DNA from: Corynespora cassiicola | Lineage: Eukaryota > Ascomycota > Dothideomycetes > Pleosporales > Corynesporascaceae | DNA length: 64,000 nt | NCBI GenBank assembly: GCA_022059125.1 | Contig: JAEUWY010000002.1 | Span: 4,402,001-4,466,000 of the forward strand | Direction: 5' to 3' | Shown here: positions 55,919 through 64,000 of the stretch, piece after piece | How the letters are laid out: each line of letters begins with the position of its first letter | Numbering within the stretch: the stretch's first letter is position 1 | Translations under genes and position numbers: made by a program | Notes under the pieces: model-generated | Database searches by the model: none | What the model was told of the DNA's origin: nothing | What the model saw: only the letters and a program-made list of their open reading frames with translations

Positions 55919-57044
55919 ATGGTTCAGAACAAGGGCATCATTTTCAAGAAGGTCCCCGTCGGCTGGCCAGTCCCCGGCCAGGACCTCACCATTGAGGACC
56001 GTCCCATTGACCTCAACCAAGATCTCCCAGAAGGCAACATCCTCGTCAAGAACTACTATGCTTCCTTCGACCCCTACCAGCGCGGCAGGATGCGGGAGGC
56101 TAGCAAGAAGTCATACTCTCCTCCTTTCGAGCTCGGCCAGCCCATCACCAATAGGTCAATCTTCAAGGTCGTCAAGTCAAACCACTCCAAGCACCAGGCC
56201 GGTGACCTCCTCATCTCTGCGGGCACCACCCCCATTGAGGAGTACTCCGTGCTCGACAAGGTGACCGCCGACCAGGCCCAGAAGCTCGAGAACCCCTACA
56301 AACTCGACCCCAAGATCTTCCTCGGTGCACTAGGCATGCCCGGTTTGACCGCCTGGTCGTCATTCTACGAGATTGGCCAGCCCAAGAAGGGCGAGACCAT
56401 CTTCATCTCTGCCGCATCCGGAGCTGTCGGCCAGCTCGTCGGCCAATTGGCCAAGCATGAGGGCCTCAAGGTCGTTGGCAGCGTCGGCGACGACAAGAAG
56501 CTCGAATTCATCACCAAGGAGCTCGGCTTCGAGGCTGGCTTTAACTATAAGAAGGAGAAGCCCGCGGATGCACTCGCCAGGCTGGCTCCCCAGGGCATCG
56601 ACATTTACTACGAGAACGTCGGTGGTGAGCAGCTCGAGGCTGCCATCAACGCCATGAACGACTTTGGCCGTATCAGTAAGTCGAATCCTGAACGAACACA
56701 AAGTCCCCATGTCATTAGGATGGGATGCTAACAACGCGACAGTCGCCTGCGGCATGATCTCCCAGTACAACTCCAAGCCCGAGGATCTGTACCCTATCCG
56801 CAACCTCATGAACATCGTCACCAAGCGCATCACAATGCGCGGTTTCATCGTCATGGACGCCAACATGGGCCCCCGCTACTACAAGGATCACCAGGAGAAG
56901 CTGCAGAAGTGGATCGCCGAGGGCTCATTCAAGACGCAGATGAGCGTCACCGACGGCATTGACAATGCCATTGACGGCTTCCTGGGCATGCTCAAGGGAG
57001 AGAACTTTGGCAAGGCTGTGCTGAAGATTGCTGAGCTGGATTAG
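55919..57044 (+). CDS. Zinc-free MDR-family NADPH oxidoreductase (alkenal/one-oxene reductase-like)
   Basis: Two exons, 352 aa, with a 67-nt intron (56676-56742, branch GCTAAC). Start MVQNKGIIFKKVPVGWPVPG. The N-terminal GroES-like half has NYYASFDPYQRGRM. The Rossmann half has FISAASGAVGQLVGQLAKHE with the AASGAVG nucleotide loop, then YYENVGGEQLEAAINAMNDF. These are marks of the leukotriene B4 dehydrogenase / prostaglandin reductase / 2-alkenal reductase branch, whose members reduce the C=C bond of alpha,beta-unsaturated carbonyls with NADPH. No structural or catalytic zinc cysteines are seen. The physiological substrate is unknown; a detoxification role is plausible. Confidence 0.95.
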
Positions 57045-57750
57045 ATGGATAGTTTGAAGGGAAAATTGATACCAGATTTGGGATTTTAGCAAATCATAAT
57101 GCTGCATAATGAATAACCATTACCTTTTCGATGATAAGAATTAGTACTCGTATGAATGCGGGTAATCGTACAATGCTGACGATAGATTATTGTTTTGATG
57201 ATATCAGAGTGAAGGTTTGTAATGTGACGTCATATGCTTGGCGAACAAAGCACAAACTACATGGCTGCTAGATGTTACACGACCTCGACCTCAACGCGAT
57301 CGGGAGCTCAGGAAGATTCTTGTCTCGGGCTTAAACAATCCAGGGACAAGTCAAAAGCCTTTCTTTTCTTGGATGAGCTAACTGTTCCAGGGCAACAAGT
57401 GACAGATGACCTGTAATGTCAGGCCTCGGTACCTTGGCCTCCAAATCCATCGGTTAGGTAGCGCCCTTGCTCTAGACAGAACATTTGATAGCAATACGAT
57501 ATGTCCAATCACGGGGTTCAGCCTCTATTCAGCCCGCCTATGTTAGCCGTTCCCCGTAGGGTGGAATCGCTTAACCTGGCAACAGCTGGCGCTGCACCCT
57601 TGTCGCTAATTCAGCTCATGTATCGGCAAGACCTCTTTTCATCTGATACTCTTTCCAAACTGTCCCCCAATTTTCTTTTGATAAATGTTCTGAAACGGAA
57701 AACCTCGACATCCCGTGGAACTTCAACAAATATACTGTGAAGAGCACACT
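57045..57750. other. Intergenic, AT-rich
   Basis: Between the MDR gene and the first tandem paralogue, both plus-strand. Base composition drops to more AT-rich here and stays so toward the right end. No gene is seen. Confidence 0.5.
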
Positions 57751-59649
57751 ATGGGAAATTGCGGGAGCTCTCCAGGCTGCGACAAATGCTATAATAGGGA
57801 AGGAAGCATGGGCTGTGTGTCGCACATTGAAGTAGACACCGACATAGCTGGGGTTGGGGTACGTCGATTACAACCTATACCTCCAGCAGGTCTGACAGAT
57901 TCTGATGAGCAGGTTCTCATCGCATTCCTGCTGAGCTCCCTTCTTACTTGTGGTGCTATACTATGGGGCTACTTGACGGATTCACTCCCGTTGAGTACCA
58001 TGTCAGCAGCCGATGAAGCTATCGTGCTCTGGCTTCGAAGGAGTCGAAAGACAGCTCCAGCCCACCAGAACCTTTTGACTCGCGAGCAAAGAACTCAGGC
58101 TCTTACCCGGTTCATCTTGGCTCTGAGCGATCAACAGTTGGTCACTGGCCTGGCACTTATGATTGCAGCTTTCGCCAACACAGCAAATATCACCATCTTT
58201 GACATGAAACTCGTGGATACATTCGCCTGGTTCTCTGCTACCACGCACCTGGCAGCCCTGGCGGTACTGCAAGACTACATGTACATTCATTCATCAGTCA
58301 GATCCTTCCGGGTGATTGGTGTTTTTATATTCTTAATCATGTTTGGTATCATTCAGTGCTTCCTAGCACTGACAGGCAATCTGCGACCTGGGTACGAGGT
58401 AAATGGCCTGCAATGTGCCTTCAGACATCCTTGTCTTGCTCCCTCTACATATATCCGTGCGGTCTCACTAGCACTTATTACTTATGGATCCATCTCGAAT
58501 TTGAAGAAATTGTACCGGAAACCGTCAAATCAGTCGATAATATGGCGCCCTAAGTTTGTAAATTCTTCAAACTTCGACTTGCTCTGTTCGATAAAACATC
58601 TGAACGTGGATGATGCAAGAAGAGAGCTTCCTCGTGTCGAAGAAGAAATGCAAATATGGCTGCTATCATCTTTAGATCTCCGTCAGTCCTTTATACAGTC
58701 GTTTTTTATATACCACAATTCTTTTTTATCAAAGGTTCCTCAATTTCTGTTGGCTCTCAGTCTGGCACTTTCAAGAACATTTTCTCTCATAGGCTACCAG
58801 CGAGCATGGTCTTCTCCGGATAGTCGTCGAATGGCGTTTGGTCAGGTAGCTGCCCTCGGTTTATTGATTCTCCCTGGACTAGCAGCTGTTGAAGTTTACA
58901 ACGGTATGTTATACCATTCATTTAGCTTGCTCCTGCTCTAACACAACTTAGAAGCGAAGCATGACGCCTCTGTTCCGCATCATCCTTTATCAAATGGATT
59001 CACACGCCTTGGTGGACAATACCAGACAACTGTGTCTGCTTCTAGGAACTGCCAATCTGAATCACACCATCGAGGAAATGTACTAGCGGTTCGCCACTCT
59101 AACAACGATGGGTTCGTCTCACTCGATCAATCTGTACAAACTGCATGGCCAGCGGCGATTACCATCTCCCAGCCTTCACTTTCAGCAAATCTTAGGGATT
59201 GCAACTTGTTTCTTTTTTGGATAGATGTTTTATTGGTTGTAGGGCTTGGCCTCTGCCTTGGCTTTTTTGCTGTACAATTTACGGTTATGGCTATTTTTCT
59301 GGTTTTTGCTCTTAAATTTGGTGTCCCGTTTGTTTTTGAATTCAGTAAAACGGGCTATCTACTCGGTCGTATCTTGAATTCATATTCTCAGGGGGGTATC
59401 GGACTGGCGCAACTTGACCTACCTCACTCAATACCGGACTGGACATTTGGCTTGAATCTCACAATGGCAACGCAGACAACTCCAGAAGCCTCACAGTCAT
59501 CCAATAGCACAACAAACTCTCAGCAATACACTCCCCAGGACTCTTTTGTCGAGCCTGATTGTGGTGCTCCACAAAGGCGAGACACCGAAGCTGATATTGG
59601 AATCTCTACAAATCCGCCATCTCCATTTCGAAAAGTCAAAACCACCTAG
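57751..59649 (+). CDS. Multi-span membrane protein, tandem paralogue 1 (MGNCGS family), uncharacterised
   Basis: Three exons, 598 aa. Exon 1 is 108 nt and encodes MGNCGSSPGCDKCYN and further cysteines. Gly2/Cys4 is a classic N-myristoylation/palmitoylation arrangement. Intron 1 (57859-57912, 54 nt) is a multiple of three with no stop, so retention would insert 18 aa. Intron 2 is 58904-58951. The body has several hydrophobic helices, including VLIAFLLSSLLTCGAILWGY, RFILALSDQQLVTGLALMIA and FAWFSATTHLAALAVLQDY, and a C-terminal pair around LFLFWIDVLLVVGLGLCLGF. The tail is Ser/Thr/Gln-rich. The motif SDQQLVTGLA is shared with the next gene. Function unknown. Confidence 0.82.
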
Positions 59650-60072
59650 GGATATTTTCTGCTACCTGTTCAGAACATCCACACTAATCAAGTTCAAAAT
59701 AATATTCTCTTTGGGTCTAATTGGAGAAGTCTCCATGGGGCCGTTATTTCCTTCTTCCCAAGTCCCTCATCAGTGATATTGTTTGTGCCTGCCGATCTCG
59801 TCCCTAGCCCATGCAGTTTTCAGCTCAACACGGCCCGATCTCACATCTTGCATTGACGCCTGGTTTCAGCTGAGTGAACGAATCGCTGCCCTTCAATACC
59901 GCCACATCGAGAACGTAACCACCGATCTAACTTTTGCATTCCAACAGTCGGGCTCTCGCGATAAAAGCCATAGCTACCGTGGAGCTCTCACCGCTGCGGA
60001 GCCTTCAACACTCTCACACCACCCGGCACATTCTTTCCTCAGTTCACTATAAAGCGTATCAAGAATCTACCC
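59650..60072. other. Intergenic between tandem paralogues
   Basis: 423 bp containing the 3' end of paralogue 1 and the promoter of paralogue 2. No coding signal. Confidence 0.55.
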
Positions 60073-62090
60073 ATGGGAAACTGTGGGAGCACTCTGGACT
60101 GCGCGCAGTGCTATTCTGAATCCGGCAGCAATGGATGCCAGCCTGAAATCGACGTAGACCCCGACATCGCTGGCTTTGGGGTAACAAATTGTTCCCAGCC
60201 ATGTTTTCAGCGTGCTAATCAAGCTTTTTTAGGTTCTCACGGCTTTTTTCTTAGCGGCGTTGATGACCTGCGCCTCGATTTTCCACGCATACTTGACCGA
60301 CTCCTTACCCGAGACCCTGCTCTCCGAGATTGATAAAAACACCATCCGCCGCTATCAAGCTTCGTTCTTTGCCAGGAGAGTTGTCCCAAAATTCAGTCGC
60401 GTCTGGTACGTGTTGACTGAAGCTCTGCGGCGCGCTGCTCGCCGGCCGACATCCGAACGACGCCCACCAATCTCGAGGGCACAGCGCACAGAAGCAATTA
60501 CTCGCTTCGTCCTTGGATTCAGCGACCAACAGCTCGTCACTGGCCTGGCTATACTCATCGCCGCGCTAGCAAACCCTTGCCGGGTGACGCTCTACGAGCT
60601 CCAAATCGTGTTTTGTTTGGCCTGGTTTTCGGCCACTACCCACATAGCCACCCTCAAAGTCTTGCGCGAGTACCTGCATGTTCAGGCCAGAGTTCGAAAT
60701 GTGAGGGTGCTGGCCATTCTCTCCTTTTTGGCGCTGTTGTGCTTTTTCCAAGTGATTTTGCTTTTCGCGGGTGATCGAAATTACAAGTCGGACGTCAACC
60801 GCGGTAAGCCCATACAGTGCATTATCAATGGAAACGTCCGCACGACACATTTAGATCCCTTTGATGTTTTGTCCGGGATCTACCTTTTACTCATCATCAT
60901 CCTCCCTGTCTACATCAGCCACACGTACGAGTTGTTTCAGGACCCGAGGAAAACCGAGAACGGAGATTTAGTAGACGTCATATGGTGGCAATTTGAGACG
61001 TGGAAGCTCACCCGGGAGGAAAAAGAAAAGCGACATGTACTTCTTCAGAATGCGTGGATACAGCAAAACGTTCTACTCAGCCTCAAGGCCTCCGCCGAAT
61101 CAAAACAGCCGCCTCGTAGTTTGAGACGGTATCGACATTCATTTCTTTTTTATCTGACCACCATCATATTCAGTTTGGTGTATGGAATTACCCAAACGGT
61201 TGTAGTTACCTGGTATAAAAGCCCAAAAACTACGGATGGTGTTCGGAGGATGGGCTTTGGTCAGGTTGTTGTGATAGCGCTACTCGCACTACCGATTCTC
61301 ACTGCATCCGAATTTTACAATGGTAGGTCATCTGCTATGAGCAGTCCAAAATATATCCTCACGTACAACAGATACCAATCAGCTGCCAACTTCATCATCT
61401 CTCTCACAGGATGACTCCGAGACGACCGTAGCACCATCCATAATCCCCGGAGCCGAATTCCCGATCCTGTTAGAAACAAACCAAGGTAGAGACCGAGCCC
61501 AAGTAATCCTCAGCTCCGAAGTCGAATGTCTGCACAGTTACCTGAAGCACGAACTCGAATCCCGAAAAGACATTGAAAACATCGGCTACGACCGCCGCAA
61601 CTACATCACCATCACGCTCCTCCGCTTCGTCACGCGCGAACACCGCGACTTCACACCGCGCCAACACATCGCCGGAAAACTCACAACCTTCATCACCGTT
61701 TTCCACTGCCTCACCCAAATCACAAACGCAATCACCATGAACCTGCCCATCGGGAAAGTCCAGCTCGTCATCTACTTCTTCCTCGCCCTCTGGTTCGTCG
61801 CCGTCTGCACGGACATGATCCTCGAGAGCCGCTTCCTGGACCGCCTCATCGAGAACCAGGACATGTTCAACAAGGAGATTTCGGACCTCCAGAATCAGGG
61901 TTCGAGGGCGGGGTCGACTAGCGCGGCGGACTCGGCGGTCATGGGGTACGGGTTTGAGAAGAGGAATATGGAGGGGTTGCAGGGGTCGTCGGTGGATGGG
62001 GAGATTCATCTGAGGAAGAGGCATGAGTCGGAGGGGGAGATTGCGGTGTTGACGAGGTCGGAGATTAGTCTTGATACCAGGGGTAGCTGA
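60073..62090 (+). CDS. Multi-span membrane protein, tandem paralogue 2 (MGNCGS family), uncharacterised
   Basis: Three exons, 638 aa. Exon 1 is again exactly 108 nt (MGNCGSTLDCAQCYS ... DPDIAGFG). Intron 1 is 60181-60232 and intron 2 is 61323-61371. For intron 2, only the ACAACAG acceptor keeps the frame (SEFYNDTNQLPTSSS); a later CACAG would hit a stop. Shared blocks with paralogue 1 include AYLTDSLP, RFVLGFSDQQLVTGLAILIA, LAWFSATTHIATLKVLREYL and RRMGFGQVVVIALLALP. The C-terminus has MNLPIGKVQLVIYFFLALWF and a predicted coiled coil (RFLDRLIENQDMFNKEISDL), then a polar tail. The C-terminal thirds of the two paralogues have diverged. Function unknown. Confidence 0.84.
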
Positions 62091-63044
62091 AAGTGGCTCG
62101 ATTGGGAGGAGATGCGGGACTCGTTCATCGGGGATGTGAGTGACGATTTGATAAATGAAGGAAACCAAAGCTTTGGAGATGTGCATACGGAGTTTGAAAA
62201 TAGTAGCGGGCTGTTTTCTGTTTGAATGGGAGCTTTTGGGGTGTCCTTGGGGCCGCTTTTTGGTTTCGATGTTGGATTCACTTTAAGCGTGGCGTCTGAA
62301 GGGGACATGCGATCCTTGACACTGTTTACATTTTGTCGTGGTACCCAATTGGCTGCCTTTAAATCACACCAACAATTGTTTTGGCAGTCTTGAGATCCAG
62401 AAGTGACATTGCGTGGAGTTGGGGCTTTTTTTTTTTTGCCTAATCCGTAGGGTCAACTCGGTAAGCGATGATTGCAGAGATTCCAGAGATTGAATAATAT
62501 TACAATGACTGATGAGTCCCATTAAAACTCGGATAAAACAAAGAAAGGTCAGCTTCTAATCAAGCAATGAGTTGCTCGATTAAGTATTTGGATTTGAGTT
62601 GTTTGAGGGAGCATACGGGGACCAGCGAAGTCTAAAAGGCGCAAGTAGACACAAGAGGATTTAAACCCTTGAAAGAATGATTTGAAGATTTATTTTGTAC
62701 CAGCGTGATATGTTAGTTTGTTTGCAATTTTCTTGTGTTCAGTTCAGGTCGAACTCATGTCGGAAAGGCTGAACCCGTTCTTATGTCTTGAAATACTTGA
62801 CGTCTCTTATTTGTGGGCTTATCGTGATTTGTGTCTGCTCAGGCGAGGCAACAAGACTTTTTTGGACCTTCCTTTTTGTTCAATAGCCTCTCTGCCCGAT
62901 TTTTGTTTTATCCAACCCAACGTTGGAAGCGACCGCTGACCCCATACAAGCCACTAAACATTGCTCACAGTATGCCATGCTGCTCATCACGTACCACATC
63001 CCTCGTCATCGACCGACACAAATTTAAAGTTGTGTAGAGTCTAT
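62091..63044. other. Intergenic, AT-rich
   Basis: The 3' flank of paralogue 2 and the upstream region of the RING gene. Frames at 62006-62308 and 61470-62186 (minus) overlap paralogue 2 in antisense or lack support. No gene is called. Confidence 0.5.
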
Positions 63045-63753
63045 ATGGGTAAGGCTTCTGAATATCTCTGAACATAACCCCAGCAACTCTCTCTCTCTGA
63101 AGTGTCTCAATATTCCGTACTCCCATTGCGAGATAAGCCTCTCAAAGCCATAAAACAGTCCATCTTATCACTGATCAAGTATCTTAGATATCGCTACCTG
63201 CTACACAAGGTCTAATGGCTCCTTCAATCGCTTCTTCGAGCCCTCAACCGCCGCCGAAGTCGATACACAATGCCCAATCTGCCTCGAGGAGTTCTACACG
63301 GGCCCCGCTAAAAGCACTCGCAGCAAAATGGACATCGTATACACCACCGAATGCAACCACATCTTTCATAAAGCGTGCTTCGAAACCTGGCTAAGGAGGA
63401 GCGGAACATGCCCCCTCTGTCGGCATGAATTCACATACAAATACAGAGTTGCCATGACGTTCCGGATCCCCGTCCGAGAGGGCAGTCAATTTTTGGACCT
63501 TTCGCCGTACTTGATAGTAGAGGGGTATGCGTACCTCAGCGATGAGGAATTTAGGCAGCTCCCGGTAGCGAACGAGGACGTACCCAGGCTCGGGGATATA
63601 ATTCGGGAGCGGAAGGCCTACGTGACCATCAGCATGGAGACGGGGAGAACGGTTTCGTCTCGAGATACGAATGATGGAACGTATGATGAAGAGATGGATT
63701 TCGAAAGAATAAGACTTTGGAGGGAGTGGAGTGCTGGTGTGGCCAGGTCATGA
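63045..63753 (+). CDS. RING-H2 finger protein, probable E3 ubiquitin ligase
   Basis: The RING part is secure; the start is not. The frame carries TQCPICLEEFYTGPAKS then CNHIFHKACFETWLRRSGTC with PLCRHEF, a C3H2C3-type RING. It continues ~100 aa to a TGA. The frame has no ATG before the first RING cysteine. My model uses a 4-nt first exon, ATG G (63045-63048), an intron 63049-63187 (GTAAGG..TTAG), then AT ATC, giving MDIATCYTRSNGSF and 189 aa. An upstream exon elsewhere is possible. An ATG at ~63214 opens a different frame and misses the RING. Substrates unknown. Confidence 0.68.
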
Positions 63754-64000
63754 CATACTGTTTGAGGGAGAGCTCTTCTGTTTGAAATCTGGAAGTTGAT
63801 TCCGAAATAATGAAACGTTCAAGGGAGAGGAGTGCTGCTGCCGTCAGGATGTAGCCTATTCTAGCAGTTGTACAGTTGTATAAAGAGACCATCACTACGC
63901 ATTGCGGAAGTTTTTTTTACCTTGGCCCGAAATTTGGCTGAGATCGTCAAGTCTTGAACCCACGCTCCTGTCACTTCACCCAAAACAATGTTGCGAACAC
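63754..64000. other. Right edge, 3' flank of the RING gene
   Basis: 247 bp, AT-rich, with no coding signal. Confidence 0.5.

Overview
The window is nuclear DNA of a filamentous ascomycete (Pezizomycotina). Most introns are 48-60 nt with GT..AG ends and CTAAC/CTGAC-type branch sites. It carries orthologues of the conidiation regulator AbaA, scytalone dehydratase of DHN-melanin synthesis, a eukaryotic single-chain urease and nucleolar MRD1, plus several multi-membrane-span families expanded in these fungi. A dothideomycete-like source is possible but I cannot fix the class. I saw no transposon, CRISPR array, tRNA or rRNA gene.

Layout. 0-7 kb: a fused HMG-CoA lyase/enoyl-CoA hydratase, an aldehyde dehydrogenase and a small membrane/coiled-coil protein, all on the minus strand. 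7-19 kb: a small secreted cysteine protein, a Nit2-type omega-amidase, a 1325-aa proline/serine-rich membrane protein and an uncharacterised 462-aa protein. The last is divergent from urease (19.6-22.4 kb). 23.5-36.4 kb: an HMG-box protein, a protein with three dsRNA-binding-like domains, abaA, MRD1 and dynein light chain LC8. 37-45 kb: a zinc-ribbon protein, a 743-aa low-complexity protein and a Nam8/Csx1-like triple-RRM protein. 46.8-57 kb: scytalone dehydratase, a multi-span protein, a membrane-anchored aspartic-protease-like protein, a Maf-type pyrophosphatase and an MDR-family oxidoreductase. 57.7-64 kb: two tandem paralogues of a lipidated-looking multi-span family and a RING-H2 protein, in visibly more AT-rich DNA.

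Exon structures were built by hand from splice signals and reading phase. In every multi-exon model the exon lengths sum to a whole number of codons.

Most notable: (1) the Nam8/Csx1-like gene appears to contain a [D1,2] stwintron. Removing a 58-nt internal intron creates the donor of a ~536-nt outer intron, and only this order gives an open frame into the last exon. (2) The abaA upstream region holds eight copies of the AbaA-binding hexamer, all in one orientation and five within about 100 bp of the start codon, which suggests autoregulation. (3) Two consecutive leucine-catabolism activities may be fused in one polypeptide. (4) A multi-dsRBD protein has no other recognisable domain. Two GC-rich blocks of 2.5-2.9 kb hold no gene I can support.
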